Origin: Phycisphaerae bacterium
Lineage (GTDB): Bacteria > Planctomycetota > Phycisphaerae > UBA1845 > Fen-1342
Length of the DNA stretch: 64,000 nucleotides
Reading direction: 5' to 3'
Assembly: GCA_017999985.1 (NCBI GenBank)
Contig: JAGNKU010000003.1
Span: 248,001-312,000, forward strand
Part shown: positions 24,800 to 33,248 of the stretch, piece after piece
Position numbering within the stretch: position 1 is the stretch's first letter
How the letters are laid out: each line of letters starts with the position of its first letter
The notes under the pieces: generated by a model
Databases searched by the model: none
The model's input: the letters and a program-made list of their open reading frames with translations, nothing else
Told to the model about the DNA's origin: nothing
Translations under genes and position numbers: made by a program

Positions 24800-25879
24800 C
24801 TATACCTCGACCAGCTCGATCCGGCTCAGCGTGCCTTCGCCCAGGCCGCGTGCCGTTGCCGTGGCGATGTATTTCGCCGGACGATCTTCATCCGCGAGCG
24901 TCTTCAGCCCCTGCGCGACGCGCTGCTTGTCGAGCAGGTCGGCCGCTACCGCGTCAGCCGCGACCACGTCGTTGCTCACGATCAGCCCGCCGAACGGCCA
25001 CGCGAAGCCCGGGTGCTGTCCCGGGCCGGCGTTGTATTGGGCACGCACGCCGTCGCAGATGGTCAACCGCCACTTGGCGCGGATGTGCGGATGCGCCACG
25101 ACGTCGACGATGTAGGGGTCGCAGTTGTGGTCGTGATACTTGTTCGGGTTGTGGATGGCGCCGTAGAAGTTCTTCATGCCCAGCGTCGCGCCGGCGAGGT
25201 TGTGGTCCTTGAGAACCGGCACGGAAATCAGCACGTTGACATCTTCGGTCACGATGCGGGAGTACGCCGAGCCGATCTGACCGCTGGTTTCGATCCGGGC
25301 GTCGTAGCCGCGCCCGGGACCGTCGGCCGCGGCGCGCCGGCCGGCGTGCTCGGCGTCGGTGCCCCGGCACTGCACGCCGCTGCCCGAATGGTTGAGCTTG
25401 AAGCCGGCCTTGACCAGTTCGGCATCGAGGCGGTCCCAGACGATGATCTGTTCGGCGGGGACCCCGGCCTGGCGCAGCCCGGTGATGATGGCGTCGACGA
25501 CCGCCGGTTGCGTCGACAGCCCGAGCGCGTTGACCTTGATGCCGACGCGATCCTTTGGGCCGAAGAACTTGCGCCAAGCGGCGGTCGCATCCGGCGCGTC
25601 CGTGAGCTTCTGGATGGTAGCGTTGAGGAGCTTGACCAGCAGGTCGCGGTGGTCGTCCGGCTGGCCCTGAGTCAGCGCTTCATCGCGCGCCACCACGACG
25701 CGCGCGCGACCGCGGTTCGGCTCTGCACTCTGGCCGAAGAGCCGCGCCCCGGGCAGCGTTATCCCGGCGGCAAGCGCTCCGGCCTGGGCAAGAAAGCGCC
25801 GGCGGGTCGTCCGCGACCAACTCTGCCGCCGTTCAACCGTGGTGTCGCTGTCGCGCGATGCGTGCATGGTTGTGCTCAT
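24800..25879 (-). CDS. DUF362 protein with Tat signal, in the AmmeMemoRadiSam operon
   Basis: A 359-residue DUF362 protein. It begins with a long n-region and twin-arginine signal (TTRRRFLAQAGALAAGI), then shows DRVGIKVNALGLSTQP, VPAEQIIVWDR, VPVLKDHNLAGATLGMKNFYG and a C-terminal VAADAVAADLLDK segment. These match the other DUF362 protein at 19399-20475. The ATG at 25879 overlaps the upstream Memo-AMMECR1 stop as ATGA, indicating translational coupling. The biochemical role of DUF362 is not established; its repeated placement beside Fe-S and radical SAM genes suggests an electron-transfer or metal-related job. Confidence 0.85.
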   Translation of the reverse strand: MSTTMHASRDSDTTVERRQSWSRTTRRRFLAQAGALAAGITLPGARLFGQSAEPNRGRARVVVARDEALTQGQPDDHRDLLVKLLNATIQKLTDAPDATAAWRKFFGPKDRVGIKVNALGLSTQPAVVDAIITGLRQAGVPAEQIIVWDRLDAELVKAGFKLNHSGSGVQCRGTDAEHAGRRAAADGPGRGYDARIETSGQIGSAYSRIVTEDVNVLISVPVLKDHNLAGATLGMKNFYGAIHNPNKYHDHNCDPYIVDVVAHPHIRAKWRLTICDGVRAQYNAGPGQHPGFAWPFGGLIVSNDVVAADAVAADLLDKQRVAQGLKTLADEDRPAKYIATATARGLGEGTLSRIELVEV

Positions 25880-27387
25880 TTCTGCCCTTCCGGCTCGCCA
25901 AACACCTCCGCCTCGAACACGTCCAACCGGGCTTCCGGCCGCTGCCACGCGTCCGGCGGCAGGCCGGCCTTGCGGCAGGTCTGTGCCAGGAACTCCGCCC
26001 GCGTCCAGCCGCGTTCGTAGGCGACCTGCGGCAGCAGCACGCCGCGGTCATTGCCCAGCGTGATCAGCAGGCCATGCCGGCCGACCACGATCTCATTGGG
26101 ATTGCCGATCCGCTTCATGGGCGTTAGGTAGCTGATCTCGATATGGAGCTCGTCGACCTCATCCGGCCGCACGGGCTGGAAGCGCGGGTCCGCGCGGGCT
26201 GCGCTGATGGCATTGCGGACGACCGCCTCGTGCAGTGGCCCGTCGGCCACCATGTTGCCGATGCAGCCGCGGAGGTCGCCGTGTTTTTCGAGTGTGACGA
26301 AGCAGGCGCCGTCGGCCCGCAACGCCGGGGGGAGCTTGTCTGCGTCCACCGGGGGCAGCTTTTCGCCCTTCGCGGTGGCCGTCACCGTCTGCCGCGCGAG
26401 CCGCAGCAGTTCCGCGCGCTCGGTGGGGTTCAGCGTCCCGGAGCGGCGCGTGAAGACGAAGGACTGGTACGTCACGCTGTTACGATAGTCGTTGAGCTGG
26501 CGACCGGACGTGTCGTACGCGGCCCGCACACCTGTCGCGCCACCCTGCGCCGAGAGGACGCGCAGGAGCAAGAGCACCGGGTTGCGCCCGCAGATCGTGT
26601 CGCCGGTCTTGTCCAGGTGCTCGGCGAAACCGTCGAAGTCGCAGCGGATCAGCGGTGCGGCGGCCTTTTCCGCCAGCTCCCGGAGCTTGTCGGGTACGTC
26701 TTCCTGGAACGGTACGTAACCGTAATCGGGGCCGAAGTGCGTGCAGTCCGTGCTTGCGACGAGCAGCGTGTTGGCGTCGACCAGCGGCAGGAGCGCTTGC
26801 GCGGCCTGGGCGTATTCCGCGGCGCGCAGCTGCCCGATCAGCAGCGGCACGAGCTTGAAGTCGATCAGTGTGCGCTGCAGGAACGGCAGTTGCAGTTCCA
26901 GCGAGTGCTCGCCTGCATCCACCGCGGGATTCGACGTGAACAGGGCGTTGCCGAGCAGCCGGGCACACGCCGCGCGGTCGATTGGGACCTCGCCCAGCGG
27001 GGTGCGGTAAGCGGTCAGTTCCCCCGGAACTTCGATGCCATGATAGCGGTTGGCGTGGCGGTGGCTGAACGCGAGCACGATGACGCGCTTGAATCCGTGG
27101 CCGCGCACCGTTGCGTACGCGGCCGCGGCCGTCGGCGCGCTGAAGCGATAGCCCGCATGCGGGCAGATGAGCGCCACCGGCGGACCGTCAATCGCGGGCG
27201 GCTTGGCTTGTGCCAGCAGTTCGTCGAGGAATTTCGCGAGTTCGCCCGCATCCGCGGGATACCAGGTCCCGGCACAGGCCGGGGCCCGCACCTTCGGATC
27301 ATCGGCGCCGCGCGCGGGCAGCGCGCTCGGCCACGACCCCGTGATCCCCGCGACGAGTGCCAGGAGCAGTACACGTGGTGCGCGCAT
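25876..27387 (-). CDS. amrB/amrA: Memo-AMMECR1 fusion protein of the AmmeMemoRadiSam system
   Basis: A 503-residue fusion with a Sec-type signal (RVLLLALVAGITGSW). Residues ~30-310 are the Memo domain, related to class III extradiol dioxygenases, with the metal-site segments CPHAGYRF, FSHRHANRYHG, GEHSLELQLPFL and STDCTHFGPDYG. Residues ~320-495 are an AMMECR1 domain with the signature LRGCIGN. Many organisms encode these as separate AmmeMemoRadiSam proteins A and B; here they are joined in the order B-A. The start at 27387 is preferred because a GGAGAC ribosome site and the signal peptide fit; the ATG-less extension to 27432 does not. It is the first gene of a three-gene coupled operon with DUF362 and the radical SAM enzyme. 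Biochemical activity is unknown. Confidence 0.9.
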   Translation of the reverse strand: MRAPRVLLLALVAGITGSWPSALPARGADDPKVRAPACAGTWYPADAGELAKFLDELLAQAKPPAIDGPPVALICPHAGYRFSAPTAAAAYATVRGHGFKRVIVLAFSHRHANRYHGIEVPGELTAYRTPLGEVPIDRAACARLLGNALFTSNPAVDAGEHSLELQLPFLQRTLIDFKLVPLLIGQLRAAEYAQAAQALLPLVDANTLLVASTDCTHFGPDYGYVPFQEDVPDKLRELAEKAAAPLIRCDFDGFAEHLDKTGDTICGRNPVLLLLRVLSAQGGATGVRAAYDTSGRQLNDYRNSVTYQSFVFTRRSGTLNPTERAELLRLARQTVTATAKGEKLPPVDADKLPPALRADGACFVTLEKHGDLRGCIGNMVADGPLHEAVVRNAISAARADPRFQPVRPDEVDELHIEISYLTPMKRIGNPNEIVVGRHGLLITLGNDRGVLLPQVAYERGWTRAEFLAQTCRKAGLPPDAWQRPEARLDVFEAEVFGEPEGQK

Positions 27388-27596
27388 GTCGGCGTCTCCA
27401 GCGTGGTGTGAGCCGGGATTGTACCACACCACAGCCGGGTGCGCCCCGCTGCAAGTTGTGTTTGCCGCGTCTGGCGCGGCTGTGGCGCGGCAGGCTGGAT
27501 CAGCCTCACCCGCCCGCCCTGGCGGTGGTATAATGGGATCTCAGAGTCGAACGCGCAGCGGTCCGGGCTGGCCGGCGCGGAGTGGAGGAAGTCCGC

Positions 27597-28436
27597 ATGT
27601 CTGGAAGATCATCTTGCCTGGCGGTCTTGATGCTCGTTGCCGGCGTTCACGTCGCCGCGGCACAGCCGGAATGTGCCGGCCTGGGTGACCTGGACGCCAA
27701 CGGTCTCGTCGGGTTCACGGACCTCGGGGCCTTTGCCGCTTGCATGGCTGGGCCGGGCGTGACGCCGGCCTGCGATCCGGTCGTGGCGGAGCGCGCCGAT
27801 TTCGGCCCCGACGGCGACGTGGACCTCGGTGACTTCGCCACTTTGAGTCCGCTCGTCGGCCGCCAGTACTTCGACTACGGTCCGCACCGCGCGAGTCTCG
27901 AAGCGGAAATGCTGGCCATGCAACTCACCGGTCAGTTGCGGGCGCCGGACGCGCAGTACGACCGCATACTTGGTGACCTGGCGAGGATCCGCGCGGCGTA
28001 CCCGGTGCTGGTCACCGTGACCGATGATCCGGACTACGTTCCGAACGAGCTCATCGTCAAGCTGGTCGCGGGTCAGCCGCTGGACGAATACAACGCGTTG
28101 AATGCGTACTACCTGCTGACGGGCCAGGAGCTGATCTTCGGCACCTGGTGGACGCTCTCGTTTTGCGACAACCTGAATGCGAACGCCCTCGGACCGATCT
28201 ACGCCGCGCTGGCCGCCGTCGAGTTCGCGGAACCGAACTACCTGATCGGCATGGACGATCAGATCACGGTTGCCGCTTTGGGCGGGACGTATCGCTACAC
28301 GATCGACGACGGCTTCCTGGACTGCTTCGACGGCTGTGACTGTCACCGCGTGTGGGTCTTCGACGTCTCGCTCTTCGGCTCTGTGACGCTGGTATCGTAC
28401 CAGGAATATGGCCAGCCTTGGTGCGAGTTCCGGTGA
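27597..28436 (+). CDS. Exported dockerin-type EF-hand protein
   Basis: A 279-residue secreted protein. After a short signal (CLAVLMLVAGVHVAAAQ) comes a dockerin-like pair of calcium loops: GDLDANGLVGFTDLGAF and FGPDGDVDLGDFATL (about residues 26-85). This is the arrangement common in planctomycete exported proteins, thought to serve in surface attachment. Residues ~140-215 contain VPNELIVKLVAGQPLDEYN and AAVEFAEPNYLIG, which resemble the propeptide-like domain seen before subtilisin-type proteases, but no protease domain follows. The C-terminus has a CFDGCDCH cysteine cluster. The start at 27597 is supported by GGAGGAA 6 nt upstream; a GTG at 27582 overlaps that site. Confidence 0.72.
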   Translation: MSGRSSCLAVLMLVAGVHVAAAQPECAGLGDLDANGLVGFTDLGAFAACMAGPGVTPACDPVVAERADFGPDGDVDLGDFATLSPLVGRQYFDYGPHRASLEAEMLAMQLTGQLRAPDAQYDRILGDLARIRAAYPVLVTVTDDPDYVPNELIVKLVAGQPLDEYNALNAYYLLTGQELIFGTWWTLSFCDNLNANALGPIYAALAAVEFAEPNYLIGMDDQITVAALGGTYRYTIDDGFLDCFDGCDCHRVWVFDVSLFGSVTLVSYQEYGQPWCEFR

Positions 28437-28477
28437 AGCGGAACGCCGCCGGTGCCCGCGGCAGGCTGCTCACGACA

Positions 28478-28508
28478 CCCGCGGATCTCTGCGGGCGGGG
28501 TCGCCCCG
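28478..28508. terminator. Tandem hairpins between convergent genes
   Basis: Two adjacent stem-loops lie in the 121-bp gap between the convergent dockerin and aldolase/phosphatase genes. The first is CCCGC and GCGGG around an 8-nt loop (28478-28495). The second is CGGGG and CCCCG around TCG (28496-28508). Neither is followed by a T-run, so termination is only likely. Confidence 0.35.
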
Positions 28509-28557
28509 GCTCCGTGAGTCCGTGTCTTCAGGTGTGACACGTGGCCGGCGTCGGAGT

Positions 28558-29670
28558 TCAGGTTTCCTTCACGTCCAGCGGCTCGAAGCGCCCCTGCAGT
28601 TTGGTCATGACCAGTGGCAGCGTGGTGTACTCCATCTGGTCCAGCGGGAGACGATGCGGCTCAAAGGGCCCCATGCGGCGCATGTAGTCGCCGACGAAGT
28701 TGGCCAGCCGCCGCGTCTCGTCAAATGACACGTCCTTGAACATGTCACGCGGCCCGATGAGTTGGCCGTTCGAGACCTGGAACCCGGCCGCGATCACGCG
28801 TGGCGGCCCGTCGAACCGGGTCGGCTGCGCGTCCTCGAAGCTCACCGGCATCAGCGGCCCGCCGTGGCTTCCGCGCATCCAGCCCTCCACGAGGTGCGGC
28901 AGGGCGAAGGCTTCCAGCACCTCGCCCACCGCCGGGAACCCGCTCTGGGTGCGCACGATCATCACCGGGTCGTCCTTGCCCACGTAGCGCCCGGCGATGT
29001 AACCGAGGCGCTGCACCGATGCCACGCCGGCGATTTCGTCGTCCTTCTTCCGATAGACTTCCTTGACGGCGTAGCGCGACGGCGAGCCGATGAAGACCAG
29101 CATGTCGTACAGCTCTTCCGGGCACAGGAAAGTGACGGCGGCGTTCTCCTTCAGGTTCAGGATGCGGAACTTGAAACCATCGTGCAGCGCCGGATCGATG
29201 ACCAGCCCGGCGGTGTTGAACGGATCGGCGAAGATCTTGTAGAAGGGCAGGTTCCAGGCCCCCGGTGATGTCTTGTCGGCCATGAAGATAATGACCGGCT
29301 CGGACTTCCGCTCCTCGAACGTCATCTCCGCGACGCCGGGGCCCATCCCTTTGACGTTTCCCGCGAACGCGTCCGCCAGCAAGTCCTGGCCAGCGCCGTA
29401 TAGCTTCATGCTGGCGGCCGTCTTCGTGGTCGCGACGAACACGTCCCAGGCCAGCCGGTGGACGTCCATGCTCTCCACGCCCTGCTGGTGGGTCATGATG
29501 AGTTCCAGGTCGTCGCCACAGTGCATGACGCGGAAGTCGATGAGCTGGCCCTTGTCGCGGGCCGCGCTCAAGTGCCGCTCCGCTTCTTCCATGAGCTGGG
29601 GGTGCATGCTGGAGTGTCCGACGTAGCCACCCACATCCGCTTTGATGACGCTCACCGTGATCTTCGACAT
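28558..29670 (-). CDS. fbp: Archaeal-type bifunctional fructose-1,6-bisphosphate aldolase/phosphatase
   Basis: A 370-residue class V enzyme that condenses triose phosphates to fructose 1,6-bisphosphate and dephosphorylates it, giving one-way gluconeogenesis. It is near-identical in pattern to archaeal FBPA/P: SVIKADVGGYVGH at the N-terminus, HCGDDLELIMTH for metal binding, GNVKGMGPGVAEM, MADKTSPGAWNLPFYKIF, RYVGKDDPVMIV containing the Tyr and the Schiff-base Lys, and MRGSHGGPLMPVS. Length matches the family. The ATG at 29670 has AAGGAGA upstream and a consensus promoter at 29763-29791; the longer frame is non-coding in character. It would let the cell build hexose from trioses. The family is typical of archaea and early-branching or thermophilic bacteria. 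Confidence 0.95.
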   Translation of the reverse strand: MSKITVSVIKADVGGYVGHSSMHPQLMEEAERHLSAARDKGQLIDFRVMHCGDDLELIMTHQQGVESMDVHRLAWDVFVATTKTAASMKLYGAGQDLLADAFAGNVKGMGPGVAEMTFEERKSEPVIIFMADKTSPGAWNLPFYKIFADPFNTAGLVIDPALHDGFKFRILNLKENAAVTFLCPEELYDMLVFIGSPSRYAVKEVYRKKDDEIAGVASVQRLGYIAGRYVGKDDPVMIVRTQSGFPAVGEVLEAFALPHLVEGWMRGSHGGPLMPVSFEDAQPTRFDGPPRVIAAGFQVSNGQLIGPRDMFKDVSFDETRRLANFVGDYMRRMGPFEPHRLPLDQMEYTTLPLVMTKLQGRFEPLDVKET

Positions 29671-30126
29671 GGCACAGGTCTCCTTTGCAACGTCGCCTAC
29701 CTGGCTTCGCAGCGGGATGCGGAGACCGCGCGGCAATGTGTGCGGTGAAGGGCCCAAGGACCATGAAAGCACGTCACCCCCTGAGTGTCAACAAAAACCT
29801 GCCCGCCGGGCGTCGAAGCGCTCGTAATTCGCTCGCCCGTCGGCGCGCGGGGTCTGAGTCCCTGCGGCCGGGTCCGGGCACAGTGGCCACTACGCGCGTC
29901 CACGCTGTGCTGAGCTGCGATGGCGGCCTGGCGGACGGCGTTGTGACCGAAGCCGTGCCGAAGCCGATCGACGCCATGCGCGACGACACGAAGCGGGCAG
30001 GGGCGCTGTTGCTGGCCGCTGGCCGGGATAGAATGAGCCCGCCTCGGGCGGGTCGGTTTTGTCGGCCCGGCTGCCCCTGTGCGGTCCCGTCGTCGCAGCA
30101 GGCGGCGCCTCTCCAAGGGAGTTGGC
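29671..30126. other. Divergent intergenic region
   Basis: A 456-bp gap between the aldolase/phosphatase gene (minus) and the SSS symporter gene (plus). Apart from the minus-strand promoter at 29763-29791, I see no gene or strong dyad. A TAGAAT-like sequence near 30030 on the plus strand lacks a properly spaced -35 box. Confidence 0.4.
29763..29791 (-). promoter_or_regulatory. Promoter of the aldolase/phosphatase gene
   Basis: On the minus strand, a perfect TTGACA (-35, 29786-29791) and TTTCAT (-10, 29763-29768) are 17 bp apart. The -10 box lies about 93 bp upstream of the ATG at 29670. Confidence 0.55.
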
Positions 30127-31926
30127 ATGCACCCAGTCGACTGGGCCGTGGTCGCGCTGCTGTGTGCGATCTCGCTGGCCGTCGGGCTCTATTTCACTCG
30201 CCAGGCCTCGCGGCACGGAGCCGAGGGGTACTTCACAACCGGTCGCAAGCTGCCCTGGTGGTCGATCGCCGTATCCAACACCGCCACGTACCAGTCGGGC
30301 AACGGTGGGTTCGTGATGCTCGTGCTGGTCTACGGCCTGGTCGGCAACTGGCTCTGGTGGGGGGCCTGGATCATCTGGATGCCGCTGGTGGCGGTAATCT
30401 GGGCACGGCTCTGGCGCCGCATGCAGGTCATGACCACTGCCGAGTTGATTTCACTGCGCTACGGCGGTCGGCCGGCGCGGTTTGCCCGCACGGCTTACGC
30501 GGCGGTGTGCTGCTTTGGCTTCTCGGTGATCCAGATCGGTTACATCACCGGCTTCTTCGTGAAGACCATCGCGCCGGTGGTGGGCCTGTCACCGACGGTG
30601 ATCCTGCTGCTGTTCGGCGGCGTCACGGCCATCTACACCATGTTTGGCGGTCTGGCCGGCGTGGTCTACACGGACGTGGTGCAGTTCCTGATTCTTATCC
30701 TGGGCAACAGCCTGTTCCTGCTACTGGCCGTGCCGCAGTTCGGGGGCTGGGGCCACATTCTGGAGACCGTGGCCGCGGTGCGGCCGGCCGGACTCGTGCA
30801 GACGCCGCCAACCGCGGGTGTTGATCAGTGGACACTGCTGACACTCATGGTGTGCGGGCTGTTTCTGGCCGGGTCGCCGACCGCTGGCGAGGGGATGACG
30901 GCGCAGCGCTTCATGGCGGCCAGGAGCGAGCGGCATGCGGTTGCGGGCCAGCTCTTCAACGCGTTTCTGGCCCTGACGCTGCGCACGTTGCCGCTGATCG
31001 GCCTGGGTGTGATCGCGATGTCGCTGTTCTGGTCGCCGGATGTAAAGGGCGCGGCGCCGGCGGGCGTGCAGATGCTCGACGATTCCGCACACGCGTGGGG
31101 CGCGGTGGTGCGTGCCTGCCGCCTGCCACTGGGCCTGGTCGGCATCCTCATCGCGGCGGAGGCCGCGGCCTACATGTCCACGCTCAGTTCGCTGATCAAC
31201 TGGGGCAGCAGCTTCGTGGTGAACGATCTCGCGCCGCAGTTGCGGACCAGCCCGACGCGGCAGGTCTGGATCAGCCGCCTGACCACGGTCGTCCTGTTTG
31301 GGCTGGCGGCGGGCCTGACGGTGCTGTACGTGGACAACATGGTCAGTTGGTTTATGTATATCAACAATGCCATGGTGATCTTCCTGCTGCCGCTAGCCTG
31401 GTTGCGGTTCTTCTGGTGGCGGTTCAACGTGTGGGGCGAGTTGGCGGCGGTCTTGCTTACACTGCCCGCCTCGTGGATCGTGTGGTTCAACCTGGGTTTC
31501 GGGGACCCCGGCCGGCATCCGTTCTGGCAGGGGTTGGCGCTGCTCTTCGGTCTGGCTGCGGTGATCCAGATCGGCGTGACGCTGCTTACGCCGCCCGAGT
31601 CGCTTGAGACCCTGAAGCGCTTCTACGCACGCTGCCGGCCGCCCGGCTGCTGGGGTCCGGTCCGTGCTGGCGTAGGGCGCGCAGCGGGCGAGGCGTCGGT
31701 CGGGCGCCTGATCTGCGATGCGATCCTGGGGATCCTGGCGTGCCTGGGGCTGGTACTGGCCACGAACGCCACCTTCGCTCGAGATTGGACCACGGCAGCG
31801 CTTGGCGCCGCTGCCGCTCTGGCTCTAGGCCTCTGGGTGATCGCGCGGGTGGTAACGGCGGAGCCGCCGGTGGCCAGGGAGGAAGTGACATGCGACCGTT
31901 CTATCTCGGATTGCTTGCCACGGTGA
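30127..31926 (+). CDS. SSS-family sodium:solute symporter
   Basis: A 599-residue integral membrane transporter of the sodium:solute symporter family, with about 13 hydrophobic segments. Family features are EGYFTTGRKLPWW near residue 37, an early SNTATYQSGNGGF segment, GVVYTDVVQFLILILGN, a GEGMTAQRFMAARSERHA loop and YMSTLSSLINWGSSFVVNDL. The ATG at 30127 has AAGGGA just upstream. It is the first gene of an operon with a GH84-like hexosaminidase, whose start lies inside this gene's end (37-bp overlap). It probably imports the sugar or amino sugar those hydrolases release; the substrate is inferred from neighbours only. Confidence 0.88.
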   Translation: MHPVDWAVVALLCAISLAVGLYFTRQASRHGAEGYFTTGRKLPWWSIAVSNTATYQSGNGGFVMLVLVYGLVGNWLWWGAWIIWMPLVAVIWARLWRRMQVMTTAELISLRYGGRPARFARTAYAAVCCFGFSVIQIGYITGFFVKTIAPVVGLSPTVILLLFGGVTAIYTMFGGLAGVVYTDVVQFLILILGNSLFLLLAVPQFGGWGHILETVAAVRPAGLVQTPPTAGVDQWTLLTLMVCGLFLAGSPTAGEGMTAQRFMAARSERHAVAGQLFNAFLALTLRTLPLIGLGVIAMSLFWSPDVKGAAPAGVQMLDDSAHAWGAVVRACRLPLGLVGILIAAEAAAYMSTLSSLINWGSSFVVNDLAPQLRTSPTRQVWISRLTTVVLFGLAAGLTVLYVDNMVSWFMYINNAMVIFLLPLAWLRFFWWRFNVWGELAAVLLTLPASWIVWFNLGFGDPGRHPFWQGLALLFGLAAVIQIGVTLLTPPESLETLKRFYARCRPPGCWGPVRAGVGRAAGEASVGRLICDAILGILACLGLVLATNATFARDWTTAALGAAAALALGLWVIARVVTAEPPVAREEVTCDRSISDCLPR

Positions 31927-33248
31927 CGGTGCTGCCGGTGCCGCGTCCGGCTGCCGCGCAGGCGCAGGCTGCGCCGGCGTCCAGGCCGGACATCACCAGC
32001 GACTTTCAGGTGATCCTGACTGAGACGGTCCGGCCGCTGCCGGAGCCACTGGCCGAGGGACAGTCGCCGGGCTTCCGTATCCGCGGCATCAAGGGCTGGA
32101 TGTGGCGGCCGGAACAGTACCTGGCCGAAATCCCGGTGCTGGTAGAATACAAGCTGAATTTCCTGATGAACTGCTACGGGAGCATGTGGGACCTGGAGCA
32201 CTTCGCCGCCGGCGACCCGCGTGTGAACCGCTGGTGGGAGCCGCTGCCGCCGGCCAAACGCGACGCCTACGAGCGGATCGTGCGCGCCTGTCAGCAGGCC
32301 GGCCTCCAATTCTGTTTCAGCCTGAACCCCGGTCTGTCTTCCAGCCGCCCGGTGAAGTACGACGACCCCCAGGATCTCGAAGCGTTGTGGCAGCACTATG
32401 CCTGGATGCAGGGTCTCGGCGTCCAATGGTTCAATGTCGCCCTGGACGATATCACCCAGGGCATTGACGCCAGCGGGCAGGTGCGGTTGGTCAACGCAGT
32501 CTTCCGGCGGCTGCGCGCGGCCGACCGGGAGGCCAAACTGATCTTCTGCCCGACTTGGTACTGGGGCGATGGGACCGGTGCGCAACAGCGCCCATACCTG
32601 GAAATCCTGGCGCGCGAGCTGCACCCGGACATATACGTGTTCTGGACGGGCGATCAGGTGGTGGGCCGCGTGACGCGCAAGGCCGCCGAGTCATATCGTG
32701 AGATTGTCAAGCACCGGCTGTTTCTCTGGGATAATTACCCGGTGAACGACAACCAGCCGACGATGCACCTGGGTCCGGTCGTCGGCCGCGATCGGGATGT
32801 CTGCGAGGTCGTCGACGGATACATGAGCAACCCCCTGTGCACTCAGAACGAGGCTAACCGAATTCCGCTGCTGACCTGCGCCGACTACGCCTACAACCCG
32901 CGCGCTTATGATCCGGCGCGGTCGATCAGCCAGGCCATCCTGCACCTCGGGCAGTCGGAGGCGCAGCGCCGCGCCTTGAAGGACCTGGTCGAAGCCTATC
33001 CCGGCATGTTGCTTCATGGGGGCGGCACGGGATACAACCCCGTCCGGGAACAATTCAACCGGCTGATCGCCGCGCCGCACGCGCGCTACATCGGTGAACT
33101 GTACATTCGGCACCTGGAGGACCTGCAGGCGCGCCTGGAGCAGGCCTTTCCCGATCGCTACGCGGCCACGCGCAGGACCCTCGGCGATGATATCGCATAC
33201 CTCCGGCGTGGGCTGGCGGACAAGTATGGTCAGGTGGAAGCACGATGA
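31890..33248 (+). CDS. GH84-like beta-N-acetylglucosaminidase, exported
   Basis: A 452-residue protein with a signal peptide (PFYLGLLATVTVLPVPRPAAAQA). The barrel resembles the catalytic domain of GH84 hexosaminidases, which use two adjacent aspartates with substrate assistance: the segment NVALDDI carries Asp186-Asp187. FWTGDQVVGRVT and LWDNYPVND are further GH84-type landmarks. It would remove N-acetylglucosamine from glycans or glycopeptides. The N-terminal GH84 accessory domain is absent, so the protein is short for the family. The start at 31890 has AGGGAGGA upstream and lies within the symporter gene. Its TGA overlaps the next ATG. The family is probable; substrate is uncertain. Confidence 0.75.
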   Translation: MRPFYLGLLATVTVLPVPRPAAAQAQAAPASRPDITSDFQVILTETVRPLPEPLAEGQSPGFRIRGIKGWMWRPEQYLAEIPVLVEYKLNFLMNCYGSMWDLEHFAAGDPRVNRWWEPLPPAKRDAYERIVRACQQAGLQFCFSLNPGLSSSRPVKYDDPQDLEALWQHYAWMQGLGVQWFNVALDDITQGIDASGQVRLVNAVFRRLRAADREAKLIFCPTWYWGDGTGAQQRPYLEILARELHPDIYVFWTGDQVVGRVTRKAAESYREIVKHRLFLWDNYPVNDNQPTMHLGPVVGRDRDVCEVVDGYMSNPLCTQNEANRIPLLTCADYAYNPRAYDPARSISQAILHLGQSEAQRRALKDLVEAYPGMLLHGGGTGYNPVREQFNRLIAAPHARYIGELYIRHLEDLQARLEQAFPDRYAATRRTLGDDIAYLRRGLADKYGQVEAR

